DNA of 64,000 nt from Hyphomonas sp. L-53-1-40 (lineage in GTDB: Bacteria > Pseudomonadota > Alphaproteobacteria > Caulobacterales > Hyphomonadaceae), in NCBI RefSeq assembly GCF_000682775.1, contig NZ_AWFI01000018.1, forward strand, positions 124,001-188,000, given 5' to 3'. A model generated the notes under the pieces. The model made no database searches and had not been told where the DNA came from. It worked only from the letters and a program-made list of their open reading frames with translations. Shown piece by piece: positions 8,566 to 16,552 of this stretch (the first letter of the stretch is position 1; every line of letters starts with the position of its first letter). Position numbers and translations under genes: made by a program.

Positions 8566-10083
8566 TCAGGAATTCATGTCGGCGGCTGGGGAATCGGGAT
8601 TGTACCGATCCCTCATGAATGAACGCGAAGCCATGAAGTAGCAAAATGCAGCGACGATGAAGAACAAGACCGTCGCGGCCATGGAGTGGCGCAGGCCATT
8701 GGCATAGGCGCGACAAAGCTCAGGGCCTTCCGCGCCGAGGGCAGCCGGGTCCGTGCCGCAGAGGCGCGGATTGAAAGCGTCCGCAAAGGCTGACAGGCCG
8801 GCTTTGCCAATTTCCTGTCCCATGAAGAAATCGCTCATCGCCCCGACAAAGAGCGGGCCAATGCCATTGCCGATCAGGCTGACAATCAGCAGCAGCACGG
8901 CAATGGTGGTGGCGCGCGACTGTGGGCTGACAATGGCCGTGCCGACCATGTATTGGCTGGAAAGATAGGCGTAGTGCATCGTGCCCGCGATGATCCACAG
9001 ACCAAAGGCGATCTCGATGGTCGGGGCGAAGAAGGCACCAACATAGGCGGGCACGGCAATCAGCAGGCCAACGCCCGGGAGCCATGCCGAGATCGTGGAG
9101 AAGCGGCCTGCGAGCTTTTCCGAGATGTACCCGCCGAGGAATGTGCCGAGAGCGGCAACTGCAGCCAGCGGCGCGCCATAGAGTACGGCAGCGTCGCGCA
9201 CATCAATACCATGAACGCGCTGGAGGAAAGGCGCCTGGAAGCTGATCAGGCCATAGCCGACAAAGGCCACCAGAGCGGCGCCCAGCGATAGCCACCAGAA
9301 TGTCGGCTTGGCAGAAAATTCACGGAAGGCATCAAAGAAAGGCGCCTTGCCATTGCCCTTTGCCGAGGGCGGATCGGAGTAGCCGCGGGGAGGTTCCTTG
9401 ATGGTGAACATCAGGATGATCGCGATCAGCACGCCCGGCGCGCCGACAACCACAAACGCGATACGCCAGCCTTCCACGGCCGACCAGTCGAGATTACCAA
9501 ACAAACCCCCAAGACCGAGCGAACCGATCCAGTTGCCGAAATCAGCCCCCTTGATGCCGGCAATCGTGCCGCCGAAGAGTTGCGCAAGCACGCCGCCAAG
9601 CGTGACGCCCATGGAATAGATGCCGAGCGCGCCCGCGCGGCTTTTCGGGGGATAATAGTCAGTGATCAATGAGTTGGCGGGCGGCGTACAGCCTGCTTCG
9701 CCGACGGCAACGCCGACGCGAAAGACGAGTAGCCAGATGAAGCCTGAAGCGACCCCGCAAAGCGCTGTCATGACGGACCAGACGATGATGCAGAGCGCAA
9801 TAATCAACACGCGATTGGCGCGGTCGGCCCACATCGCGATCGGAATGCCCATTGCAGCGTAGAACAATGCGAAGGGCGGCCCGGACAGGAGGCCCCATTG
9901 CGTGTCATTCAGCTGAAATGTGTTGATGATCGGCTGGGCAACGACCGAAATGAGCGTTCGGTCGATGAAGTTCAGCGTGTAGACCAGCATCAGGGCGATC
10001 AGCACATAGGTGCGATACCCTTTTGAACCGAAGCCTGTGATGTGTCCGCCCGCGGCCGCTTGGCCAGCTGTCGTGTCGGTCAT
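8566..10083 (-). CDS. Spinster-type MFS transporter (copy 2)
   Basis: A 505-residue 12-helix MFS permease, clearly paralogous to the next gene: the same YTLNFIDRTLIS start, GVAVGEAGCTPPANSLITDYY segment and IKEPPRGYSDPP loop. The chosen start at 10083 has GGGAGGA upstream and begins MTDTTA like its neighbour; a longer frame to 10203 adds 40 Arg-rich residues that look non-coding. It is the first gene of the run MFS-MFS-thrB-membrane protein-rnhA. The 145 bases before it, back to the lipoprotein gene at 10228, must carry any promoter of its own. Confidence 0.88.
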   Translation of the reverse strand: MTDTTAGQAAAGGHITGFGSKGYRTYVLIALMLVYTLNFIDRTLISVVAQPIINTFQLNDTQWGLLSGPPFALFYAAMGIPIAMWADRANRVLIIALCIIVWSVMTALCGVASGFIWLLVFRVGVAVGEAGCTPPANSLITDYYPPKSRAGALGIYSMGVTLGGVLAQLFGGTIAGIKGADFGNWIGSLGLGGLFGNLDWSAVEGWRIAFVVVGAPGVLIAIILMFTIKEPPRGYSDPPSAKGNGKAPFFDAFREFSAKPTFWWLSLGAALVAFVGYGLISFQAPFLQRVHGIDVRDAAVLYGAPLAAVAALGTFLGGYISEKLAGRFSTISAWLPGVGLLIAVPAYVGAFFAPTIEIAFGLWIIAGTMHYAYLSSQYMVGTAIVSPQSRATTIAVLLLIVSLIGNGIGPLFVGAMSDFFMGQEIGKAGLSAFADAFNPRLCGTDPAALGAEGPELCRAYANGLRHSMAATVLFFIVAAFCYFMASRSFMRDRYNPDSPAADMNS

Positions 10084-10227
10084 CCGCCGAAAATCCTCCC
10101 GAAAATACCGGGCGCGTCTTGGCGGCGCCTCTCTACATGTCTCCCTACGGTAATGACATGTGCGGGGGGCGCAAGGCCTTACTCTGCGACAGCGTGCGAG
10201 CAAGGTCTTGCGGAGGTCAATTTGCCA

Positions 10228-11079
10228 CTACTGGCTCAGCGCCAACTGTACTTCCGACGCCGCAACGGCGAGGGCTGCAGCATCAGTGTCCATTGGGTCA
10301 GGGCGGAGCGCAGTCGGGTAGGCTTCAGCTAACAGGCCAAGCGCCGCGCGAATGGATTCTGCTGCATCGGAATTTTCGGCCGTGATGTCGCTTTCCGCTT
10401 GCGTAAAGGCGCGCTCGGCGGCCTGATAGAAGCCGTAGCCGTCCAGATACGTCTCGTAGAAATCAGAATCGAGCGACAGGCGATACATGTCGGATGCGCG
10501 ATCGATCTGGTCGGAGGCGACATGGGCGCTGACCATGGCATCGGACATGTCGGTGGCGGGGGCGCTCTCGGCGGCTTTGTCGAGCGCGGCAAGGATCGCG
10601 TCCGTGCGGGCGTTGATCTGTTCCTGGCTTTCCCCTGCAAAGACCGCTGCAGACGTGTCTGTAAACAGGTCGGTAAAGTCGGCGACGCCTTGAGCTGCAA
10701 AGACCGGCTCCATGTCGAACAGGACTTCGGAGACCGGATGCGCGTACATTTCAGCCGCGGCGGTCGTTTCGCCTTTGGCGTAGGCGTCGCGCGCGGCCAG
10801 GACGTGGGCTGCTGCAATGGCCAGCGCGGCCTTGTAGACGACCGGGTCGGTATAGGCGGCGTCAATGGTCACACCGCCTTCGCCTTCACCGCCTTCAGTG
10901 GCCAGTGTGTTGGCTTCTGCGGTTGGATCCACTTCTGCAGGTGTTTCAGGCTGCGCGATCTCTGTGCCTGCCTCGTCGGCAGGGGCGGCAGGCTCACTGC
11001 AACCTGCAAGCGCGCCAGTCATCAGGACGGTGCCCAGACCAAGACTGGTCCACTGCTTCAGTTTGGTGTCAAAGGCCAT
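10228..11079 (-). CDS. Hypothetical lipoprotein, helical
   Basis: A 283-residue protein with a signal peptide and lipobox (LAGC, Cys27), then an acidic low-complexity linker (residues 30-70, rich in Ala, Glu, Pro, Thr) and an alpha-helical Ala-rich domain from about residue 75. The AHPVSEVLFDMEP segment recalls the helical M75/imelysin-type domains, but their GxHxxE motif is not present, so I do not assign it. It is divergent from the PKHD-type hydroxylase gene, 76 bases away, with a Fur-like palindrome between them, which hints at a role in iron acquisition. Confidence 0.75.
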   Translation of the reverse strand: MAFDTKLKQWTSLGLGTVLMTGALAGCSEPAAPADEAGTEIAQPETPAEVDPTAEANTLATEGGEGEGGVTIDAAYTDPVVYKAALAIAAAHVLAARDAYAKGETTAAAEMYAHPVSEVLFDMEPVFAAQGVADFTDLFTDTSAAVFAGESQEQINARTDAILAALDKAAESAPATDMSDAMVSAHVASDQIDRASDMYRLSLDSDFYETYLDGYGFYQAAERAFTQAESDITAENSDAAESIRAALGLLAEAYPTALRPDPMDTDAAALAVAASEVQLALSQ

Positions 11080-11128
11080 GATATACTTCCTCTTTGCGTC
11101 GATCTGCTATAGCGCTGAATGACGCAAA

Positions 11129-11143
11129 TGCAAATTATTCGCA
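11129..11143. promoter_or_regulatory. Candidate Fur-family operator
   Basis: TGCAAATTATTCGCA is a 7-1-7 near-palindrome (6 of 7 positions match between arms), resembling the 7-1-7 Fur boxes with a central AT. It lies 13 bases before the PKHD-type hydroxylase start and 50 bases before the divergent lipoprotein start, so one repressor could control both. Confidence 0.4.
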
Positions 11144-11155
11144 AGTAGGCGCAAC

Positions 11156-11833
11156 ATGCTTTTGACCCTTTCCAACGTACTCGATGAGGCCGACCTGAGT
11201 GATGTCCGCGATCTGGTCGCAACGCTCGGCTGGCGCGACGGCGCAGAAACGGCAGGTGGCATGGCCCGGGCGGTCAAGCGCAACCAGCAAGCGGATCTGA
11301 CATCCCGTACCGGCGCGCAGGTTCGCCAGCTCCTCAAGGCCAAGGTGGAGCGACACCCTGTTCTGCGTGCGGCGGCCCAGCCACGCCAGTTCTCGAAACT
11401 GATTGTCAGCCGGACCGAGGAGGGCGGCGGATACGGTCATCATGTCGACAATCCATTCATGGGAGCAGGGGAGTCGCGCTTGCGCACGGACTTTTCTTTC
11501 ACGCTCTTCCTGTCCGATCCGGGCGACTATGAGGGGGGCGAGCTGGAGATCGATCTGGCGGGGATGACCCAGTCCATCAAATTGGACGCGGGAGACATGG
11601 TGCTCTATCCATCGACCAGTCTGCACCGGGTTGCGCCGGTGACTTCCGGCAAGCGGCTCGTCTGTGTTGGCTGGATTGAGAGCAGCGTGCCAGATGCGGC
11701 GGTACGGGAGATTATCTTTGATCTTGAGAATCTGCGATCCAGCCTGTCGGGCAGGCTGGATCTTCAGTCTCCGGAAATGCTGGTTCTGTCGAAGAGCATT
11801 TCCAACCTGGTGCGCCGGTTCGGCCAGAGCTAA
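11156..11833 (+). CDS. Fe(II)/2-oxoglutarate-dependent PKHD-type hydroxylase (PiuC/YbiX family)
   Basis: A 225-residue double-stranded beta-helix dioxygenase. The metal ligands are visible: H96-x-D98 in HHVDNP and the distal H157 in SLHRVAPV, with R167 as 2-oxoglutarate anchor in GKRLVCVGW. Length matches the PiuC/YbiX family (about 225 residues), whose genes usually accompany TonB siderophore receptors and are repressed by Fur; the true substrate is not established. No TonB receptor is in view, but a Fur-like palindrome precedes the gene. The tail overlaps the convergent DUF1772 gene by 4 bases. Confidence 0.92.
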   Translation: MLLTLSNVLDEADLSDVRDLVATLGWRDGAETAGGMARAVKRNQQADLTSRTGAQVRQLLKAKVERHPVLRAAAQPRQFSKLIVSRTEEGGGYGHHVDNPFMGAGESRLRTDFSFTLFLSDPGDYEGGELEIDLAGMTQSIKLDAGDMVLYPSTSLHRVAPVTSGKRLVCVGWIESSVPDAAVREIIFDLENLRSSLSGRLDLQSPEMLVLSKSISNLVRRFGQS

Positions 11834-12339
11834 GTCATGGCAGCAAGGGTGTCGGGCAAGCCAGTTGCAGCTAGCAGGAAGCAGATGGCGGCAATAATCG
11901 CCCCGAAAGTGCGAACATGGTTCCACCCTGTCCAGACGGTACCGAACTTCTTCCAATAGATCGCGGCATCCGGCGAAGAAGGCGTAAGGCCGTCGAGATG
12001 TTTATTCATCGGAACGTTACCGAACATGGTGACCCCGAGCACGGTCGTCACGTAGATCGCGGTTCCGATCAGTATCAGGATCTTTGGTGACCCTTCCAGG
12101 CTTTGCCAGGCATAAAGGGAGGCGGCGAGCATGATAGGTGCCAATGCCAACGTGATCGCCAGAAATGCCGAGCGAAACACTGTCCGGTTGATCTGTTGCA
12201 TGGAGTCGATGCCGCCAGCTGGCGCGGCGCGGATGAGGCCGGCCATTACGAAATCGGAGAAGGCTTGAAACACACCGCCGACGAGGGCGGCAGAAAGTCC
12301 GATGGTGAGGCAGGCATAGACAAAGAGATGGGTCGTCAT
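11830..12339 (-). CDS. DUF1772 (anthrone-oxygenase-like) membrane protein
   Basis: A 169-residue protein with four hydrophobic helices (about residues 8-33, 55-75, 84-105, 145-165). The TMFGNVPMNKHLDGL segment and the conserved W-x-x-W-N-H-x-R pattern near residue 137 (WTGWNHVRT) mark DUF1772, a family that includes fungal anthrone oxygenase-like proteins and many of unknown function. It follows the NmrA-like gene by 80 bases on the same strand, and both are likely controlled by the divergent TetR regulator at 13343. Confidence 0.8.
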   Translation of the reverse strand: MTTHLFVYACLTIGLSAALVGGVFQAFSDFVMAGLIRAAPAGGIDSMQQINRTVFRSAFLAITLALAPIMLAASLYAWQSLEGSPKILILIGTAIYVTTVLGVTMFGNVPMNKHLDGLTPSSPDAAIYWKKFGTVWTGWNHVRTFGAIIAAICFLLAATGLPDTLAAMT

Positions 12340-12418
12340 GAGTTTGATTCCTTGGATGTGGCATGCCCGCCGAAGAGGATCAGTCAGCTACGGACATGCG
12401 GGGTGAGTGAGGCGGGCG

Positions 12419-13276
12419 TCACGCAGCGGCGCTCCAGAGCCCGGAGGCGGCGACTTCGTTGGCGAAGTCGGAAAAGTCCTTTGGCGGTCGGCCCAGGGCC
12501 CGTTCCACACCGTCACAGAGTTGGGCATTGCGGCCATCAAGTATGGTGGAGAACAGGTAGTCGAGCAGCCAGATCATGTCTTCCGGAGCGCCAGCCTGGC
12601 GAAACCCTTGAAGAAATTCATTAGCAGGCACACGGACGAAACTGATCTTGCGGTCGGTTGCGCGTGACAATTCGCTGGCCAGTTCGTCAAACGTCATCAG
12701 TCGGGGACCGGTCACTTCGTAGACTTCGCCAATATGTCCGGTCTCGGTGAGAGCAGCGACGGCCACGTCGGCGATATCCTCGGCATCCACAAACGGTTCC
12801 GGCACATGTCCAGCCGGCAGTGTGATGTCACCAGACAGGACCAGCGGCAGGAAATCGCCTTCGGAGAAATTCTGATTGAACCAGCTGGCGCGCACAATGG
12901 TCCAGTCGAGACCGCTTTCCTGCACGATGCGCTCGCAGGCCTGGGCGTCTGGCTCTCCGCGTCCAGACAGCAGGACGAGATGCTGCACGCCCTGCGCTTT
13001 TGCGCGTTCGACAAGGTGCCGGATCGCTTGCTTGGCGGCGGGCACGGCGAGGTCAGGCGTGTAGCTGATATATACCGCGCTCATGCCAGCCAGCACGGCG
13101 TTCCAGCCGGACGGCTCATCCCAATCGAAGGCGGGCGAGCCGGACCTTGATCCGACCCGGGTATCAATACCCCGCTCGCGCAAACGGGTGACAATCCGAC
13201 GACCGGTCTTTCCGGTGCCACCCAATACGAGCACAGGCCCGCGATGCGTTGTCTGGCTATGAAGGTGCTGTGTCAT
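12419..13276 (-). CDS. NmrA-like NAD(P)-binding protein
   Basis: A 285-residue atypical short-chain dehydrogenase with an N-terminal Rossmann fold: GPVLVLGGTGKTGRRI carries the GxxGxxG nucleotide loop at residues 21-27 or so. The catalytic Tyr-xxx-Lys of true SDRs is not seen, as expected for NmrA/ergot-type AgnL relatives that act as redox sensors or quinone reductases. Start at 13276 has GGAG at good spacing; an upstream start at 13315 would run through the TetR palindromes. Divergent from the TetR gene with 66 bases between, and followed by DUF1772, a pairing that fits an inducible response to a small aromatic or quinone-like compound (inference). Confidence 0.87.
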   Translation of the reverse strand: MTQHLHSQTTHRGPVLVLGGTGKTGRRIVTRLRERGIDTRVGSRSGSPAFDWDEPSGWNAVLAGMSAVYISYTPDLAVPAAKQAIRHLVERAKAQGVQHLVLLSGRGEPDAQACERIVQESGLDWTIVRASWFNQNFSEGDFLPLVLSGDITLPAGHVPEPFVDAEDIADVAVAALTETGHIGEVYEVTGPRLMTFDELASELSRATDRKISFVRVPANEFLQGFRQAGAPEDMIWLLDYLFSTILDGRNAQLCDGVERALGRPPKDFSDFANEVAASGLWSAAA

Positions 13277-13292
13277 GTTCAATCTCCTTTGC

Positions 13293-13349
13293 TTGACACG
13301 ATGTAAAGTTGACATGGCGTCAAGTGCCTATAGATTGACATCATGTCAA
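13293..13349. promoter_or_regulatory. Three TTGACA-type palindromes, candidate TetR operators
   Basis: TTGACATCATGTCAA (13335-13349) is a perfect 7-1-7 palindrome; TTGACATGGCGTCAA (13309-13323) and TTGACACGATGTAAA (13293-13307) are imperfect copies. All lie between the NmrA-like gene and the TetR gene, and the perfect copy contains the TetR ATG (13343-13345). TTGACA at 13309 with TAGATT at 13331 also makes a plausible promoter that would start transcription at about the ATG, giving a leaderless message. Confidence 0.6.
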
Positions 13350-13924
13350 GTGAGAATCTCGAAACCCGCGAAAAAATCATGCGCGCTACATGGAAATTGC
13401 TGGAGGAATCTGGCGGGTCCGGCGTGCGCATGAGCGATATCGCCAAGGCCGCGGGCATCAGCCGCCAGGCCGTCTATCTTCATTTCCCGACACGCGCGGA
13501 CCTGCTGACCGGGACGGCGCGCTATATGGACGAAGTCCGAAACATAGACGAACGTCTTGCGGCGAGCCGTAAGGCCAAAGGAACGGACCGTCTGGATTTG
13601 TGGGTGGAGGCGTGGGGGAACTATATTCCGGAAATTCACGGAGTGGGGCGCGCCTTGATCGCCATGCGAGACTCCGACGACGCCGCTGCGGCTGCCTGGA
13701 ATGACCGAATGCAAGCTGTACGGCATGGATGTGAAGCCGCTGTGATGGCGCTCAAGTCCGCAGACCGGCTGATGCCCGACTATTCGGTCGAGCAGGCAAC
13801 GGATTTGCTCTGGGCGCTGTTGTCAGTCGAAGTGTGGGAAAAGCTGCGGTTCGAATGCGGATGGTCGCAGGCCGCCTATATTACGGCTGTTCAGAAAATG
13901 GCGCGCGACAGTCTGGTGTCCTGA
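13343..13924 (+). CDS. TetR-family transcriptional regulator
   Basis: A 193-residue regulator with the TetR N-terminal helix-turn-helix at about residues 10-55 (RMSDIAKAAGISRQAVYLHFPTRADLL) and a ligand-binding C-terminal helical domain. It probably represses itself and the divergent NmrA/DUF1772 genes through the palindromes at 13293-13349. No Shine-Dalgarno precedes the ATG, which is inside the perfect palindrome; a leaderless transcript is plausible. The stop codon abuts the stop of radC on the opposite strand. Confidence 0.92.
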   Translation: MSSENLETREKIMRATWKLLEESGGSGVRMSDIAKAAGISRQAVYLHFPTRADLLTGTARYMDEVRNIDERLAASRKAKGTDRLDLWVEAWGNYIPEIHGVGRALIAMRDSDDAAAAAWNDRMQAVRHGCEAAVMALKSADRLMPDYSVEQATDLLWALLSVEVWEKLRFECGWSQAAYITAVQKMARDSLVS

Positions 13925-14614
13925 TCAGATCAGTCCGGCTGATTTCAGGCTGGTGACGCCGCCCGTGCCGGCAATCAGATGATCGTGCACGGTGATGTCG
14001 AATGGATCGAGCGCATCAATGATCTCGCGGGTAATGTCGATGTCTGCGCGCGACGGTGTGGGGTCACCTGACGGATGATTGTGCACCAGAATGAGCGCTG
14101 ATGCATGCAGCTCCAGCGCGCGGCGGGCGACCTCACGCGTATAGACGGGCGCATGGTCGACCGTGCCATGTCCCATGATTTCGTCGGCGATCAACTGGTT
14201 TTTCCGATCCAGGAACAGGATGCGGAACTGTTCGCGCTTTTCATGCTGCAGTTCGGTGCGAACATAATCGATGAGCGCCGACCAGGAGGAAATGGCGGGC
14301 TTCTTCTGGATCGTCTCTCTGGACGCCCGGGCGTTGAGCTCGGCAATGGCCTTGAGATACGCCGCGACTGTCTCGCCGACACCGTTGACCTTGATGAGGT
14401 CGGATGTCGGGGCAGCGAGGATCGCTGACAGACTGCCGAAGCGGGCTTCCAGCGCTTTTGCGATGGGTTTGACATCCCGACGCGGGATGAAGGCCATGAG
14501 CAAGACTTCCAGCACTTCGTAATTGCTTAACGCGGTCGCGCCACGCGTCAGCAGTTTGCCTCGCAAGCGGTCTCGGTGACCTTTCCAGTGGGGTTCTTCG
14601 GGGGGGGTGCTCAT
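13925..14614 (-). CDS. radC: RadC family JAB/MPN-domain protein
   Basis: A 229-residue RadC protein: a helix-hairpin-helix region (residues 65-95, VNGVGETVAAYLKAI) followed by a JAMM metalloprotease-like domain with the zinc motif HNHPSGDPTPSRAD at residues 178-191 and an upstream Glu. Despite the name, a DNA repair role is not supported by genetics in other bacteria, and its biochemical job is unknown. Length is normal. It is divergent from the cupin lipoprotein, with a GTGA-N6-TCAC palindrome 37 bases before its start. Confidence 0.95.
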   Translation of the reverse strand: MSTPPEEPHWKGHRDRLRGKLLTRGATALSNYEVLEVLLMAFIPRRDVKPIAKALEARFGSLSAILAAPTSDLIKVNGVGETVAAYLKAIAELNARASRETIQKKPAISSWSALIDYVRTELQHEKREQFRILFLDRKNQLIADEIMGHGTVDHAPVYTREVARRALELHASALILVHNHPSGDPTPSRADIDITREIIDALDPFDITVHDHLIAGTGGVTSLKSAGLI

Positions 14615-14650
14615 TATGGTTGAAAAACCATGAAACGACGTTTCGATAAA

Positions 14651-14664
14651 GTGACTTAGATCAC
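14651..14664. promoter_or_regulatory. Candidate CRP/FNR-family binding site
   Basis: GTGACTTAGATCAC fits the GTGA-N6-TCAC core of CRP-type sites. It lies in the radC/cupin divergent spacer, 37 bases from the radC start and 78 from the cupin start, so activation of either gene is possible. One chance match of this kind in a window this long is not unlikely. Confidence 0.3.
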
Positions 14665-14741
14665 GTCGCCTCAGATTGAACTTGAGAATTGCATGGTCGC
14701 AGATAGACTTCCCCTAGGGACAATCCGTGGGAGAGTGAAAC

Positions 14742-15365
14742 ATGTTGGACAAAATCACGCTTTGCGGCGCTGGCTTGCTGGCGCTGTCTGCCTGTATGAT
14801 CCAGCCGGCGGGCCATGACCATCATGGTGTCCTGGCAGATCATGTCCATGCGCATCCCGACAAATTGGTCGTGGCAGGGGCCGGGGAGGCCATCGAGAAC
14901 CCGTTCCATCCTGTCCGACTGTTGCTGTCATCCGAAGAATCGTCGGGCGATGTGACAGTATACGAATTTGAACTGCCTCCGCGCAGCCCAGGATCACCGC
15001 CACATAACCATACGCGCGAGGATGAGTATTTCTACGTCGTGTCCGGTGCGCTCAGTGTCATGTCGGGCGACCAGATCCTGTCGCTCTATCCGGGCGACTT
15101 TGCTGCATTGAACCGGGGCAACACGCACATGTTCTGGAATGCCAGCGATGAAACCACGAGGCTGATCATGACCACCACGGGTGGGTCATTTGAAGGCTTC
15201 ATGAATGATGCGGGCCCGCGCATTGCGGAGGCTAAGCCGGATTCAGCCGAAGCAGCAGGCGCCGTAATTGGCCAGCTTGCAGCCGAATACGGGATCACGA
15301 TTGCGATGGAGGAGATGCCTCCGGAAGCCGCGCCATTTTACATGCCGCCGCCTCCTGAAGAATAG
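14742..15365 (+). CDS. Cupin-domain lipoprotein
   Basis: A 207-residue protein with a lipobox-like LSAC (Cys18), a His-rich linker (HDHH at 25-28, HVHAH at 34-38) and a cupin_2 domain. Cupin motif 1 is complete (H88, H90, E95, then G102) and motif 2 has PGDFAALNRGNTH with the fourth ligand H129, so a bound metal is expected. The C-terminus is rich in Pro, Glu and Met. Being exported, it may bind a small molecule or act as a dioxygenase in the periplasm; the His-rich linker could also load metal. Substrate unknown. GGGAGAG precedes the start. Confidence 0.85.
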   Translation: MLDKITLCGAGLLALSACMIQPAGHDHHGVLADHVHAHPDKLVVAGAGEAIENPFHPVRLLLSSEESSGDVTVYEFELPPRSPGSPPHNHTREDEYFYVVSGALSVMSGDQILSLYPGDFAALNRGNTHMFWNASDETTRLIMTTTGGSFEGFMNDAGPRIAEAKPDSAEAAGAVIGQLAAEYGITIAMEEMPPEAAPFYMPPPPEE

Positions 15366-15371
15366 CGCTTA

Positions 15372-16193
15372 CTAGAGCTGGACCTTGTGAGGCTGGTGCC
15401 AGCCTTTCGGGGATGTGCTGAAGATTTCAACACCATCCTCGGTCACGCCGACAGAATGTTCGTACTGCGCCGACAGCTGGCGGTCGCGAGTCACGGCCGT
15501 CCAGCCATCTGGCAGGATCGCAGCGTCCTTGCGGCCCAGGTTCAGCATCGGCTCGACCGTGAAGAACATGCCGGGCTTCAGTTCCGGGCCGGTATTGTAA
15601 TCCGATGAGTGGACGACGTTTGGCTCGTCATGGAACAGGCGTCCCAGGCCGTGGCCGCAGAAGTCCTCTACGACCGACATGCGATTCAGCCGGGCAATTT
15701 CGGAGATCGCGCCGCCAATGTCGCCAAAGCGCTTGCCGGGGCGGATCTGCGCGATGCCGGCCATGAGCGCATCATAGGTCACATCCATCAGGCGCTCGGC
15801 CTTCCGCTTCACATTGCCGACGCCATACATGCGCGAATGGTCGCCATGCCAGCCATCAATGATCAGGGTGACGTCGATATTGGCAATATCGCCTTCCTTC
15901 AGCGGCTTGGCGCTGGGGATACCGTGACAGATGACATGGTTGAGTGAAATGCAACTGGCATGGCGGTAGCCGCGATAGCCGATCGTCGCGGAGGTTGCGC
16001 CATGATCCATGACGAATTCCCGCACCAGATTGTCGAGATGTTCGGTGGTCACGCCGGGCTTCACTTCCGGCACCAGCATATCGAGGCATTCAGCCACGAG
16101 ACGTCCCGCCTTGCGCATACCTGCGAAGCCTTCGGCATCGTGAATGCGAATTTCGCCCGTGCGCATCGGCAGCAGGAGGGAAGTGTCAGTCAT
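15372..16193 (-). CDS. map: Methionine aminopeptidase, type I
   Basis: A 273-residue type I enzyme that removes the initiator Met from nascent proteins. The five metal ligands of the pita-bread fold are recognisable in NIDVTLIIDGWHGDHSRMY (two Asp), the GHGLGRLFHDEP region (His), FTVEPML (Glu) and QYEHSVGV (Glu), with the substrate His in NHVICHGIPS. ATG at 16193 is preferred to the TTG one codon earlier. It converges on the cupin gene with 6 bases between stops. Confidence 0.96.
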   Translation of the reverse strand: MTDTSLLLPMRTGEIRIHDAEGFAGMRKAGRLVAECLDMLVPEVKPGVTTEHLDNLVREFVMDHGATSATIGYRGYRHASCISLNHVICHGIPSAKPLKEGDIANIDVTLIIDGWHGDHSRMYGVGNVKRKAERLMDVTYDALMAGIAQIRPGKRFGDIGGAISEIARLNRMSVVEDFCGHGLGRLFHDEPNVVHSSDYNTGPELKPGMFFTVEPMLNLGRKDAAILPDGWTAVTRDRQLSAQYEHSVGVTEDGVEIFSTSPKGWHQPHKVQL

Positions 16194-16293
16194 CAATCGG
16201 AGCCTTTCAGGGGCGGAAATACCTGTATCTGCACCCTAGATAGCAATTTGCCCGGCTAAGTTCCACCTTCAGGCCTGCCAAACAGTATCAGAC

Positions 16294-16530
16294 TCAGGCC
16301 CCATCCGTCTTGTCGCGCTTTTCAGCTGCCGCTTCGGCAGACTTTGCAGCGCGTTTCAGTTCTTCGCGCCGCTCGTCATCAAACCGTTCGGGCTCCTGGT
16401 AAATCTCGCGCGTGCCTTCCTCGCTGACCGCTTCCGCGGTGCGGGATTTCAGTCGGCCCCGGCTGACCCCCCAGATCAGGGCGATCAGCAAGAGCAGCGC
16501 GCCTACGCCATATAAGAGTTCCGGTGCCAT
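16294..16530 (-). CDS. Small single-pass membrane protein
   Basis: A 78-residue protein: one N-terminal transmembrane helix (about residues 6-23) and a highly charged cytoplasmic tail rich in Glu, Arg, Lys and Ala that is likely helical or a short coiled coil. No family recognised. Start at 16530 gives a sensible membrane anchor; a longer frame to 16668 would overlap osmC. It lies 22 bases after the OsmC gene on the same strand and is probably co-transcribed. Confidence 0.6.
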   Translation of the reverse strand: MAPELLYGVGALLLLIALIWGVSRGRLKSRTAEAVSEEGTREIYQEPERFDDERREELKRAAKSAEAAAEKRDKTDGA

Positions 16531-16552
16531 GGGTCTTGATCCTCTGAAAGGG

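Noticed and set aside
15361-15376. Half of the AGCGCTTACTA palindrome near map
   Set aside because: Only one arm is present and it lies across a stop codon, so it is likely a coincidence.
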